Source: Actinomadura luteofluorescens (GTDB taxonomy: Bacteria; Actinomycetota; Actinomycetes; Streptosporangiales; Streptosporangiaceae). From it: a DNA stretch of 64,000 nucleotides. Where the stretch lies: the NCBI RefSeq assembly GCF_013409365.1, contig NZ_JACCBA010000001.1:1054001-1118000 (forward strand), in the 5' to 3' direction. The translations under genes were made by a program, and so were the position numbers. Within the stretch, counting starts at the first letter, position 1; each line of letters starts with the position of its first letter. This document shows, piece after piece, positions 33,271-41,819 of this stretch. The notes below the pieces were generated by a model that did no database searches, had not been told where the DNA came from, and saw nothing but the letters and a program-made list of their open reading frames with translations.

Positions 33271-34059
33271 TCAGGGCTTGCGGGCCAGCCCTCCCGAGCA
33301 GGACACCTCGGGGACGTCCTCCTGGCCGGGGTCGGGCCGCCATCGCGTCACCGGTACGACACCTGGCTCCAGCAGTTCCAGGGCCTCGAAGTAACCGGCG
33401 ATCTGCTCCTGCGTGCGGGGAATGTAGGGGACGGCGCCGCTGGCGGAGTTGTAGGTCCGGATGGCCTCGGTGTAGGCGGGGTCGGCGTCGGTGCCGTCAT
33501 AGACGGCCAGGTAGCTGCCGGACGGCAGGGCCGCCATGAGCCGGCCGACGATCGAACGGGCCTGGTCGTAGTCGCCCACCAGCCCCAGGATGCCCATGAG
33601 CATGAGCGCGACGGGCTCGTCGTAGTCGAGGGTGCGGGCGGCTTCGGCGAGGATGGCGCCGGGGTCGCGGACGTCGGCCTCGATGTAGTCGGTGGCGCCT
33701 TCGGGCGTGCTGGTCAGCAGCTTCCGGGCGTGCGTCAGCACCAGCGGGTCGTTGTCGACGTAGACGATGCGGGAGGCCGGCGCCAGCCGCTGGGCGATCT
33801 CGTGGGTGTTGTCCATGGTGGGCAGCCCGGTCCCGATGTCCAGGAACTGGCGGACGCCCGCCTCGCCCGCCAGGTGCCGCACCACCCGCCGCAGCATCCG
33901 CCGGGACTGCCGGGCCATGGCGACCATGCCGGGAAAGACGGCGAAGATCCCCTCTCCGGCCTGGCGGTCGACGGGGTAGTTGTCGGTTCCGCCCAGCAGG
34001 AAGTTCCAGATGCGAGCCGAATGCGGCACGGTCGTGTCGATCTCGGGTTGTGAGCTCAT
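33271..34059 (-). CDS. Second SAM-dependent methyltransferase, Methyltransf_19 (DUF574) family
   Basis: A 262-residue protein, paralogous to the one at 12023: PHSARIWNFLLGGTDNYPVDRQAGE, RQFLDIGTGLPTMDN, RIVYVDNDPLVLTHARKLL, and a core ending SCSGGLARKP. The ATG at 34059 begins the conserved segment; the frame is open far upstream by chance. The substrate is unknown. It is divergent from a MarR gene, with 111 bases between, but nothing ties the two functionally. Confidence 0.87.
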   Translation of the reverse strand: MSSQPEIDTTVPHSARIWNFLLGGTDNYPVDRQAGEGIFAVFPGMVAMARQSRRMLRRVVRHLAGEAGVRQFLDIGTGLPTMDNTHEIAQRLAPASRIVYVDNDPLVLTHARKLLTSTPEGATDYIEADVRDPGAILAEAARTLDYDEPVALMLMGILGLVGDYDQARSIVGRLMAALPSGSYLAVYDGTDADPAYTEAIRTYNSASGAVPYIPRTQEQIAGYFEALELLEPGVVPVTRWRPDPGQEDVPEVSCSGGLARKP

Positions 34060-34150
34060 CGCGGACGGCCCCCGGGGTCTCGGATTCCTTGCCGGCTCTA
34101 TTACCCATCTGCGCCCCGCTGAGCGCCGCCGGGCGGGCGGGGTATGCATG

Positions 34151-34170
34151 AGCGCTGTTATATTAGCGCT
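34151..34170. promoter_or_regulatory. MarR operator overlapping a leaderless promoter
   Basis: AGCGCT (34151-34156) and AGCGCT (34165-34170) flank an AT-rich core that contains TATATT (34159-34164), a -10 hexamer. Transcription would begin at about 34171, exactly at the GTG of the MarR gene. Repressor binding would therefore cover the promoter. Confidence 0.6.
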
Positions 34171-34665
34171 GTGACATCTATGGACCCGACCGCGACGCCG
34201 GGACGTTGGCATGCGCTGCACACCCTGCTGGCGGGCCTGGACGCCCAGATCGAATCCCTGTACGCCGACCGGGGCGTCCGAGGGGTCCGCCCCCGCTTCG
34301 CCTACCCCCTGATCCGGCTCGCGCATACCGGCCCGCTGACGATCCGCGAACTGGCCGCCTCGCTGGACCGCTCCCACTCCGCGATGAGCCAGACGATCGC
34401 GACGATGCGCCATGAGGGGCTGGTCACCACCGAGCCCGGCACGGACGCCCGCACACGGCGCGTCACCCTGACCGACCGCGGCCGCGCCCTCGTCCCGTTC
34501 CTCGAGGCCGAGTGGCGCGCGACCGAGGCGGCGGTCGCCGAGCTCGACGACGAGGTGCCGCACCCGCTCAGCGCCGTCGTCACCGAACTGGAGCGCGCGC
34601 TGGCCCGGCGGCCGATGAAGGACCGGATCCTCTCCCACCTCGACGCGCCCCCGGCCGGGCCGTAG
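34171..34665 (+). CDS. MarR-family regulator
   Basis: A 164-residue winged-helix protein: LIRLAHTGPLTIRELAASLDRSHSAMSQTIATMRHEGLVTTEPGTDARTRRVTLTDRGRALV, the MarR DNA-binding region with its basic wing. GTG at 34171 coincides with the predicted transcription start, so the mRNA is probably leaderless; ATG at 34180 is the alternative. The following exporter gene starts two bases after its stop, so it probably controls drug or metabolite efflux as well as itself. Confidence 0.87.
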   Translation: MTSMDPTATPGRWHALHTLLAGLDAQIESLYADRGVRGVRPRFAYPLIRLAHTGPLTIRELAASLDRSHSAMSQTIATMRHEGLVTTEPGTDARTRRVTLTDRGRALVPFLEAEWRATEAAVAELDDEVPHPLSAVVTELERALARRPMKDRILSHLDAPPAGP

Positions 34666-34667
34666 CC

Positions 34668-36023
34668 GTGGCCTTGCGCGAGAGGCTCGTGGACGTCCGC
34701 CCGCTGCGCGGGAGCAGGCCGTTCCGCGCCCTGTGGGCCGGGTCGGTGCTCGCCTCGATCGGGCAGCGGATCGCCGTCGTCGCCGTCCTGCAGCAGGTCT
34801 GGGAACTGACCCGCAGCCCGCTGTGGACCGGGGCCATCGGCCTGGCCACGGGCGTCCCGCTGCTCGTCCTCGGGCTGGTCGGCGGATCGCTGGCCGACGC
34901 CGTCGACCGCAGGAGCCTCGTCCGCGCCGCCACCGGCGGCCAGGCCCTGGCGGCCCTCGGCCTCATGGTCCAGGCCGCCGCCGGGAACCGGTCGGTGACG
35001 CTCCTGCTGGCCCTGGTCGCCGCCGGGGCCGGCTGCTCGGCGCTCGGGGCACCGGCCCGGCGCACCTTCCCCACCCGGCTGCTGCCCGCGGACCAGGTCG
35101 CCGCCGGGCTCGCCCTGCAGAACGTCGCGTTCCAGGCGTCCATGCTGGTCGGCCCCGCCGCCGCCGGGCTCGTGCTCGCCCGGTGGCACTACCCCGCCGC
35201 GTACGCGATCCAGGCCCTGACCACCGTCGCCTCGATGATCGCCGTGATCCGGCTGCCCGCGATGCCCGCCCCGGGCCGCGGCGATCGGCACCCGGCGGGG
35301 CGCGAGCGTCGCGGGCCGCCGCCGGGAGGGTGGCTCATCGCCTTCCGGCATCCGATCCTGTGGGGTTCGTTCGGCGTCGACCTCGCCGCCACCGTCCTGG
35401 CCATGCCCATCGCGCTCTTCCCCATGGTCAACGAACTCCGGTTCGGCGGCGATCCCCGGACGCTGGGGCTGTTCCTGTCCGCGGTCGCGGTCGGCGGGCT
35501 CGGCGCCGGGCTGTTCTCGGGAACGGTCACCCGCCTGCGCCGCGGCGGCCTGGCCCAGCTCGCCGCCGCCACGGTCTGGGGCCTGGCCCTCGCCGGTTTC
35601 GGCCTGGCGGAGCCCCTGTGGCTCGCGCTGTCCTGCCTGGCGGCGGCCGGCGCGGCCGACACCATGGCCGTGATCACCCGCGGCGCCCTGATCCAGGTGG
35701 AGACCCCCGACCACTTCCGGGGACGGGTCTCCTCGATCGAGCACGTCATCGGCGTGGCCGGCCCCGAGATCGGCAACTTCCGCGGGGGCCTCCTCGCGTC
35801 CCTCACCTCCGCGCCGCCGGCCCTCGTGACGGGCGGACTGGTGGCGGCGGCCGCGGTCGTCGCCGTCGGTCTCGCGAATCCTCCCCTGCGCCGACACCGG
35901 ACGACGCACGGGCACGGGGACGCGCGCCCCTCCGCCGCACCGGACCCGGAGCCGGCCGATCCCCGCCGTCTGGTCGCCGCGGACCGCCCCGAGACCCCGG
36001 GCGGGGACCGCGATGGGGTCTGA
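34668..36023 (+). CDS. MFS exporter (DHA3-like)
   Basis: A 451-residue MFS protein starting with a GTG two bases after the MarR stop. About 12 hydrophobic segments are seen, with FRALWAGSVLASIGQRIAVVAV at the first, SLADAVDRRSLV in loop 2-3, and QVETPDHFRGRVSSIEHVIGVAGPEIGNF in the second half, typical of enterobactin-exporter-like DHA3 transporters. The last ~45 residues are a hydrophilic tail. Efflux of a toxic compound sensed by the MarR protein is the likely role; the substrate is unknown. Confidence 0.85.
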   Translation: MALRERLVDVRPLRGSRPFRALWAGSVLASIGQRIAVVAVLQQVWELTRSPLWTGAIGLATGVPLLVLGLVGGSLADAVDRRSLVRAATGGQALAALGLMVQAAAGNRSVTLLLALVAAGAGCSALGAPARRTFPTRLLPADQVAAGLALQNVAFQASMLVGPAAAGLVLARWHYPAAYAIQALTTVASMIAVIRLPAMPAPGRGDRHPAGRERRGPPPGGWLIAFRHPILWGSFGVDLAATVLAMPIALFPMVNELRFGGDPRTLGLFLSAVAVGGLGAGLFSGTVTRLRRGGLAQLAAATVWGLALAGFGLAEPLWLALSCLAAAGAADTMAVITRGALIQVETPDHFRGRVSSIEHVIGVAGPEIGNFRGGLLASLTSAPPALVTGGLVAAAAVVAVGLANPPLRRHRTTHGHGDARPSAAPDPEPADPRRLVAADRPETPGGDRDGV

Positions 36024-36198
36024 GAGCACCCTGGGCTGCGCCCTCACCGGCGAGTTTCGCCTAGGGTCATGTCCGGTTGGGTCTGAAAACATGTCCAAAA
36101 CCTCATGGGCGGCGATCAAGGACGGCCAGAGGGCGGTACGCGCGTGCCGGGCATGCTTCGGGCGGCCACGGAGATCACGGAGAAGGCGGGAGAGGGTC

Positions 36199-36681
36199 AT
36201 GGACGTCGAGCGGACTTCGCTGCCGGGCATCGGGCTGCGGCACGTGTTCACCACGGGGCGGGGCCGGCAGATCGGCGTGGTGTCGCACCGCACGGGCCGC
36301 CGGGATCTGGTGATCTACGACAAGGACGATCCCGACACCTGCGTGGTGTCGGTGGCGCTGGCGGCCGAGGAGGCCAACGCCGTGGCCGAACTGCTCGGCA
36401 CCGGCCGGGTGGTGGAACGGCTGGCCGAGCTGAACCGGCAGGTCGAGGGGCTGGTGACCGAGCAGATCCTGCTGACGGCCGCCTCGCCGTACGCGGGCCG
36501 CCGGCTGGGCGACACCCGGGCCCGCACCCGCGCCGGCGCCTCGATCGTGGCGGTGGTCCGCGACGGCGAGGTCATCGCCAGCCCGCGTCCGGACTTCGAG
36601 TTCCGCGCCGAGGACGTCGTGGTGGTGGTCGGCACCGACGAGGGCACCGCCGCCGTCGCGACCATCCTGCACGGCGGGTGA
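36199..36681 (+). CDS. TrkA-C (RCK_C) regulatory subunit of a cation/proton antiporter
   Basis: A 160-residue protein from the ATG at 36199, preceded by GGGAGAGGG. The N-terminal part (DVERTSLPGIGLRHVFTTGRGRQIGVVSHRTGRRDLVIYD) is the KhtT-type domain, and the C-terminal ~85 residues are a TrkA-C domain (GRRLGDTRARTRAGASIVAVVRDGEVIASPRPDFEFRAEDVVVVVGT). Such subunits bind a ligand and gate the adjacent antiporter. It is seven bases upstream of the antiporter gene. Confidence 0.87.
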   Translation: MDVERTSLPGIGLRHVFTTGRGRQIGVVSHRTGRRDLVIYDKDDPDTCVVSVALAAEEANAVAELLGTGRVVERLAELNRQVEGLVTEQILLTAASPYAGRRLGDTRARTRAGASIVAVVRDGEVIASPRPDFEFRAEDVVVVVGTDEGTAAVATILHGG

Positions 36682-36688
36682 GAGGACC

Positions 36689-37996
36689 ATGCACGCTGCG
36701 ACACAACTGATAGAGCTCGGGGCGATCGTCCTGGCGCTGGGCCTGCTGGGCGCGGTGGCGGTCCGCTTCTCCATCTCCCCCATCCCGCTGTACCTGGTGG
36801 CGGGGCTGGCCTTCGGCTCGGGGGGCATCCTGCCGCTCGGCGCCAGCGAGGAGTTCGTCTCGCTCGGCGCCGAGGTCGGCGTGATCCTGCTCCTGTTCAC
36901 CCTCGGGCTGGAGTACACCGCGGGGGAACTGGTCGGGACGCTGCGCACCTCGGCCCCGGCGGGACTGGCCGACCTGGTGCTCAACGCCGCTCCCGGGGTG
37001 GCGGTGGCGCTGATCCTGGACTGGGGGCCGGTGGCCGCGGTGGCGCTCGGCGGCATCACCTACGTCACCTCGTCCGGGATCACCGCCAAGGTCATGGGGG
37101 ACCTCGGCTGGCTGGGCAACCGGGAGACCCCGGCGGTGCTGTCCATCCTGGTGTTCGAGGACCTGGCGATGGCCGCCTACCTGCCGATCCTGACCGCGCT
37201 CCTGGCCGGGGCGTCGCTGGTCGCCGGGGCGACCACGCTCGGCATCGCCGCCGCCACCATCACGGTGATCCTCTACGTCGCGCTGCGGCACGGCCGGCTG
37301 GTGGAGCGGTTCGTGACCAGCCCCACCGACGAGGTGCTGCTGCTGAAGGTGCTGGGGCTGACCCTGCTGGTCGCCGGGCTGGCCCAGCAGCTGCAGGTGT
37401 CGGCGGCGGTCGGGGCGTTCCTGGTCGGCATCGCCCTGTCGGGACCGCTCGCCCACACCGCCCGGGAGCTGCTGGCTCCGCTGCGGGACCTGTTCGCCGC
37501 GGTGTTCTTCGTGTTCTTCGGCCTGCACACCGACCCCGGCCAGCTGCCCCCCGTGCTGGGTGTGGCCGCGCTGCTCGCCGTGGCCGGGATCGCCACCAAG
37601 CTCACCTCGGGCTGGGTGGCCGCCCGCCGAGCGGGCGTGGCCGCCCGCGGGCGCCTGCGCGCCGGAGCGGCACTGGTCCCGCGCGGAGAGTTCAACATCG
37701 TCATCGCCGGGCTGGCCGTGTCCGACGGCGTCAACCCCCGGCTCGGGCCGCTGGCCGCCGCCTACGTGCTGATGCTGGCCATCGCCGGGCCGCTGATCGC
37801 GCGTGGCGTCGAACCCTTCATCCGCTGGCGCGGCATCCGGCCCTCGCGCACCCGGCCGGGCGCGGCACGGGACGAGCACGCCGTCCCCCGGCCCGCCGAC
37901 GGCGTGGCCGACGACCGGGTCGACGGGCAGGAGGACGTGGAAGACGTGGAAGACGTGGAGGCCGTGGACCGTCCACCGGCGCCCGGCCGGCACTGA
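36689..37996 (+). CDS. CPA2-family cation:proton antiporter (KhtU/KefB-like)
   Basis: A 435-residue membrane protein with about 12 hydrophobic segments. Conserved elements include LYLVAGLAFGSGG, LLLFTLGLEYT, GGITYVTSSGITAKVMGDLGW, SILVFEDLAMAAYLPIL, and FFVFFGLHTDP with PRGEFNIVIAG. It probably exports K+ (or another cation) in exchange for protons, gated by the upstream TrkA-C subunit as in KhtTU. The C-terminal tail is acidic, with nine-base tandem repeats encoding EDV units near residue 418. It converges on the P450 gene 15 bases away. Confidence 0.88.
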   Translation: MHAATQLIELGAIVLALGLLGAVAVRFSISPIPLYLVAGLAFGSGGILPLGASEEFVSLGAEVGVILLLFTLGLEYTAGELVGTLRTSAPAGLADLVLNAAPGVAVALILDWGPVAAVALGGITYVTSSGITAKVMGDLGWLGNRETPAVLSILVFEDLAMAAYLPILTALLAGASLVAGATTLGIAAATITVILYVALRHGRLVERFVTSPTDEVLLLKVLGLTLLVAGLAQQLQVSAAVGAFLVGIALSGPLAHTARELLAPLRDLFAAVFFVFFGLHTDPGQLPPVLGVAALLAVAGIATKLTSGWVAARRAGVAARGRLRAGAALVPRGEFNIVIAGLAVSDGVNPRLGPLAAAYVLMLAIAGPLIARGVEPFIRWRGIRPSRTRPGAARDEHAVPRPADGVADDRVDGQEDVEDVEDVEAVDRPPAPGRH

Positions 37997-38011
37997 CCCC
38001 GGGCCGGCCTC

Positions 38012-39334
38012 TCAGCGCCCGGGCCGCGGAGGGGTGAAGGTGCAGGGCAGGCGCTTGTAGCCGTTGATGAAGCCGGACACGAGCCGGTCGGGTTCCCCGG
38101 CGGCGATGTCGGGCAGGCGCGTGAACAGCTCGCGGAACATCACCGTGATCTCCCGCCGCGCCAGGTTGGCGCCCAGGCAGAAGTGCGGCCCGGGGCCGCC
38201 GAAGCCGACGTGCGGGTTCGGCGAGCGCGTGATGTCGAAGCGGTCGGGGTCGGCGAAGACCGCCTCGTCGCGGTTGGCGGACCAGTAGAACAGCGTCACC
38301 CGGTCGCCCTCGCGGAAGGTGTGGCCGTTCATCTCGTGGTCGCGGGTGAGGTTGCGCCGCATGAAGATGACCGGGCTGCTGAAGCGCACGATCTCCTCGA
38401 CGGCGCCGGCGATGCGCCCGTCGAAGTCGGCCAGCAGCAGCTCGCGCTGGTCGGGGTGCTCGGTGAACAGCTTGAGGCCGTGCGCGATCGCGTTGCGGGT
38501 CGTCTCGTTCCCGGCCACCACCAGCAGCAGGAAGAACGTGGCGAACTCGCGGGGGGTCAGCCGTTCGCCGTCGACGTTGGCGTTCACCAGCGCCGAGGTC
38601 AGGTCGCCGGTGGGAGCGGCCCGGCGCTCCCGTCCGAGCCGGGCCGCCAGCCGGTGCAGCCGCCACCCCGCCGACGCCACCGTGCCCAGCATGCGCAGCG
38701 TGCCGAGCCGGCCCAGCTTCGGGACGCCGTCCCTGTACTCGACGGTGGCGCCCACGTACTCGGGGTCGCTGTAGCCGACGATGATGTTGGTGAGCTCGAC
38801 CACCCGCCGGTGGTGCCGGGCGGGGATGCCCAGCATGTCGCAGATGACCTCGACCGGCAGCCGCGCGGCCGCCCCGGACACGAAGTCGCCGCCGCCGGCC
38901 TCGACCAGCTCGTCCACGATCCGGGCGGCCCGCCGCGCGATGTCGTCCTCGGCCTTGGCGAGCATCTTGGGGCTGAACGCCCGGGAGACGATCCGGCGGA
39001 TCTTGGCGTGCCGCGGATCGTCCATGTCGATCATCGAGTTGAAGTAGCCGTCCATCCAGCGCGGCATGTCGGCCGGGCTGGTGGCGCTGGGCTCGCTGCT
39101 GAACACCTCCGGATGGCGGCTGGCCTCCGTCACGTCGGCGTGGTGGACCAGCGCCCAGGACCCGGGGCTCTGCCCGAGGAAGGGGAGCTTGGGCAGGGTG
39201 AAGAACACCGGACCCGGCTGGGCGCGCAGCAGCGCGAAGGCCCGCGCCCGCTCCTCCAGCGGCCGGGCCCAGAACCGCAGATCGCTCAGGTCGATGTCCG
39301 CCAGCTCCGGCTGCGGGGGGATCTCCGTGGCCAC
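38012..39334 (-). CDS. Cytochrome P450 (CYP125/142-like)
   Basis: A 440-residue P450 with a normal I-helix (VVAGNETTRNAI), an ExxR in EEIVR, and heme loop FGGPGPHFCLG. The FYWSANRDEAVF and FINGYKRLPCTFTP segments resemble actinobacterial steroid or terpenoid side-chain hydroxylases. It is divergent from a TetR gene, with palindromic operators between. No ferredoxin or reductase gene is adjacent, so electrons must come from elsewhere. The substrate family is a guess from motif resemblance. Confidence 0.88.
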   Translation of the reverse strand: MATEIPPQPELADIDLSDLRFWARPLEERARAFALLRAQPGPVFFTLPKLPFLGQSPGSWALVHHADVTEASRHPEVFSSEPSATSPADMPRWMDGYFNSMIDMDDPRHAKIRRIVSRAFSPKMLAKAEDDIARRAARIVDELVEAGGGDFVSGAAARLPVEVICDMLGIPARHHRRVVELTNIIVGYSDPEYVGATVEYRDGVPKLGRLGTLRMLGTVASAGWRLHRLAARLGRERRAAPTGDLTSALVNANVDGERLTPREFATFFLLLVVAGNETTRNAIAHGLKLFTEHPDQRELLLADFDGRIAGAVEEIVRFSSPVIFMRRNLTRDHEMNGHTFREGDRVTLFYWSANRDEAVFADPDRFDITRSPNPHVGFGGPGPHFCLGANLARREITVMFRELFTRLPDIAAGEPDRLVSGFINGYKRLPCTFTPPRPGR

Positions 39335-39363
39335 CGGGCCTCACGCTCCCGTCTCGTCGCGAC

Positions 39364-39418
39364 CCAGATTTCTGGTGAACCAATACACCAGAAATATCTG
39401 GTGTGTACCGTCTCCAGA
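39364..39418. promoter_or_regulatory. TetR operator cluster between the P450 and TetR genes
   Basis: The central site ACACCAGAAATATCTGGTGT (39385-39404) has perfect 8-bp arms around AATA. A weaker copy, CCAGATTTCTGG, lies at 39364-39375, and a half-site CCAGAT at 39413-39418. TTTCTGGTG (39370-39378) and CACCAGAAA (39386-39394) also form a 9-bp inverted repeat. The cluster lies between the divergent start codons and should control both genes. Confidence 0.75.
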
Positions 39419-39438
39419 TTTGCGGGGGAAGTCAAGGG

Positions 39439-40110
39439 ATGCGGCACAATCGGGTGGTGACGTCCCAGGCCCCCGGCGCGCGCCCCTACCGCGGCGTGCC
39501 CGCCGACCAGCGCCGGGCCCGCCGCCGCGCCGCGCTGCTGGCGGCCGGGCTGGAACTGCTGGGCACCCAGGGGTGGGCCGCCACGACCGTCCGGAAGGTG
39601 TGCGCCGAGGCCGGGCTGAACGACCGCTACTTCTACGAGAGCTTCCCGGACCGCGACGCCCTGCTCCTGGCGATCGTCGACGAGCAGGTGGCCCGGGGCA
39701 CCGACGTGATCCTGTCCGCCGCCCGGCGGGCGCCGCGCCACCCGCAGGCCCGCACGCGCGCCGTGGTGACCGCCGTGTTCGACTTCCTGACCACGGACCC
39801 GCGCCGCGCCCACATCCTCACCCACGCCTTCCCCTCCTCCCCCCTGCTCCAGCGGCGGCGGATCGAGATCATCCGGACCATGGCGGCGATCTTCACCGTC
39901 CAGACCCACGAGACGCTCGACCAGGTCCTGCTGCCCGACGTGGACGTGGAACTGACCGGCCTGACCCTCACGGCCGGCCTCTGGGAGCTGTTCACCACCT
40001 GGTTCCGCGGAGACCTGGACGTCGATCGCGACCACCTGATCGACTACACCGTCGCGCTGATGCTGAGCACCATCGAGCTGGCGGCGCCCCTCCACCACCG
40101 CCTCCACTGA
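39439..40110 (+). CDS. TetR-family regulator of the adjacent P450
   Basis: A 223-residue TetR protein: [52 protein letters not shown] is the DNA-binding domain, followed by a helical ligand domain. The ATG at 39439 has AAGTCAAGGG before it; GTG 39457 is an alternative. It is divergent from the P450 gene with a clear palindromic operator, so it most likely represses the P450 until its substrate appears. Confidence 0.87.
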   Translation: MRHNRVVTSQAPGARPYRGVPADQRRARRRAALLAAGLELLGTQGWAATTVRKVCAEAGLNDRYFYESFPDRDALLLAIVDEQVARGTDVILSAARRAPRHPQARTRAVVTAVFDFLTTDPRRAHILTHAFPSSPLLQRRRIEIIRTMAAIFTVQTHETLDQVLLPDVDVELTGLTLTAGLWELFTTWFRGDLDVDRDHLIDYTVALMLSTIELAAPLHHRLH

Positions 40111-40385
40111 CGACCGCACCGCCCGCCCCACCGCCGCCGCCCGGCACGCAGGGGAGGTGTACCGCTCGCGGGGCATGCGCCACGCGCGTCCCGCCGCGCG
40201 CCGGGCGTCCGGTTCCGGAACACCCGTCCGCTGAGGCGGCCGCACGGCGCACTGTGACGCAGCACACTCGCGCCGGTGTTACGGACGTTCCGCCCGCGGT
40301 GTCCTGTGGACGTCGGCGCCCTTCCCGAAGCGAACCGACCGGCCCGCCGGCCGGGGGCGCCGAGCGCGCGGGAAAGGATGGACCC
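40111..40385. other. Gap between the TetR and sigma factor genes
   Basis: 275 bases without a gene. It should contain the sigma-factor gene promoter. An ECF41-type autoregulatory promoter (TGTCACA ... CGTC) was looked for and no convincing match was found on the plus strand. Confidence 0.4.
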
Positions 40386-41279
40386 ATGAGCGACAACGCC
40401 GCCGACCCTGCGACCGAGGCCTTCGTCGCCCACCGCAACCTGCTCTTCACCGTCGCCTACGAGATGCTCGGCTCCGCGGCCGACGCCGAGGACGTCCTCC
40501 AGGAGACATGGTTGCGGTGGGTCAAGGTCGACCTGGAGCAGGTGCGCGACCGGCGCGCCTACCTGGTCCGCATCACGACCAGGCAGGCGCTCAACCGGTT
40601 GCGCACGATGACGCGCCGCAGGGAGTCCTACGTCGGTCCCTGGCTGCCCGAGCCGCTGCTCACCTCGCCGGACGTGGCGGAGGACGTAGAACTCGCCGAG
40701 AGCATGTCCATGGCGCTGATGCTCGTCCTGGAGACGCTGGGGCCGACCGAACGCGCCGTCTTCGTGCTGCGCGAGGTCTTCGCCGTCGGCTACGAGGAGA
40801 TCGCGGCGGCGGTCGGCAAGAGCCCCGCGGCCGTCCGCCAGATCGCCCATCGCGCCCGCCGGCACGTCGACGCCCGCCGTCCCCGCGAGGCGGTCTCGCA
40901 GAGCGAGACCCGGGCGGTCCTGGAGTCGTTCCGGCGCGCGCTCGACACCGGGGACCTCCAGGGGCTGCTCGACGTCCTCGCCCCCGACGTCGTGATGGTG
41001 GGGGACGGCGGCGGCCTCAAGCAGGCGGCGCTGCGGCCGGTCACCGGCGCCGAGAAGGTGGCCCGCTACATCATCGGCGGCACCGGCAGGGTGCCGAGCA
41101 CGGTCACCGCCGACCAGACCGTCGTCAACGGCAACCCGGCGCTCGTCATGCGGCTGGACGGCGAACTCGACGGCGTTCTGGCGGTCCGCGTGGAGGGCGC
41201 CCGCATCACCGGCCTCTACTACGTCCGCAATCCCGAGAAGCTGACCCGCGTCGAGTCCGAGACCCCGCTCACGCGGTGA
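40386..41279 (+). CDS. ECF41-type (SigJ-like) RNA polymerase sigma factor with SnoaL-like tail
   Basis: A 297-residue ECF sigma factor. Region 2 is HRNLLFTVAYEMLGSAADAEDVLQETWLRWV and region 4 is LGPTERAVFVLREVFAVGYEEIAAAVGKSPAAVRQIAHRARRHV. The C-terminal ~120 residues are a SnoaL/NTF2-like domain with DVLAPDVVMVGDGGGLKQAALRPVTGAEKVARYI, the self-inhibitory tail typical of this group in place of an anti-sigma factor. Most such genes are next to a carboxymuconolactone decarboxylase, oxidoreductase or epimerase gene; none lies here. Confidence 0.9.
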   Translation: MSDNAADPATEAFVAHRNLLFTVAYEMLGSAADAEDVLQETWLRWVKVDLEQVRDRRAYLVRITTRQALNRLRTMTRRRESYVGPWLPEPLLTSPDVAEDVELAESMSMALMLVLETLGPTERAVFVLREVFAVGYEEIAAAVGKSPAAVRQIAHRARRHVDARRPREAVSQSETRAVLESFRRALDTGDLQGLLDVLAPDVVMVGDGGGLKQAALRPVTGAEKVARYIIGGTGRVPSTVTADQTVVNGNPALVMRLDGELDGVLAVRVEGARITGLYYVRNPEKLTRVESETPLTR

Positions 41280-41300
41280 ACCGCCGGAGGCGCCGGCGGC

Positions 41301-41771
41301 TCAGCCCGCCGGCGGGCCGGGCAGGAGCCGGTCGAGGAGGTGCGCGACGGTGATGACGCCGATCATCGGCGCGTCGGTGCGGTCGGCCTCGCCGCTGACC
41401 GCGACGACGGGGCTGCGGTCGGCCGCCATGACGCTGGCGATCTCCATGACGGTGGCGTCGGCGTCGACGACGGGCAGTGCCTTCTGCCCCTCGACGAGCA
41501 GATCGGCGACGCTCTTCTCCCCGAGCCTGGCGCACAGCATGTCGGCGTGGCGCTCGTCGTAGACCCGGGCCAGGGCGGGGTCGTCCCGGACGTGCGGCGG
41601 GATGATCGACCGCAGCAGCTGCGAACCCGGGACCACCGCGACGGGCCGGCCGCCGGGGCCGACGACGATCAGACCGGCGAGGCGGTGCTCGGCCACCAGC
41701 CGGGCCGCGTCCAGCGCACTGCTGTCCGGGGTGACGGTCGGGTACTCGACGGCGAGGTCTCGTGCGCGCAC
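41301..41771 (-). CDS. CBS-domain protein
   Basis: A 156-residue protein with two CBS motifs: LAVEYPTVTPDSSALDAARLVAEHRLAGLIVVGPGGRPVAVVPGSQL and KALPVVDADATVMEIASVMAADRSPVVAVSG...GVITVAHLLDRLL. CBS pairs bind adenine nucleotides. It follows the kinase-like fragment gene by 48 bases on the same strand, at the left end of the putative low-oxygen regulon, where Hrp1-like CBS proteins are typical members. Confidence 0.83.
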   Translation of the reverse strand: MRARDLAVEYPTVTPDSSALDAARLVAEHRLAGLIVVGPGGRPVAVVPGSQLLRSIIPPHVRDDPALARVYDERHADMLCARLGEKSVADLLVEGQKALPVVDADATVMEIASVMAADRSPVVAVSGEADRTDAPMIGVITVAHLLDRLLPGPPAG

Positions 41772-41819
41772 GGCTCCAACGTAGCCGCCGACGTCGCGGG
41801 CCCGCGCGGCGGGACGGGT

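Noticed and set aside
37932..37965. Nine-base repeats near the end of the antiporter gene as a regulatory array
   Set aside because: They are in frame and simply encode an acidic EDV-repeat tail.
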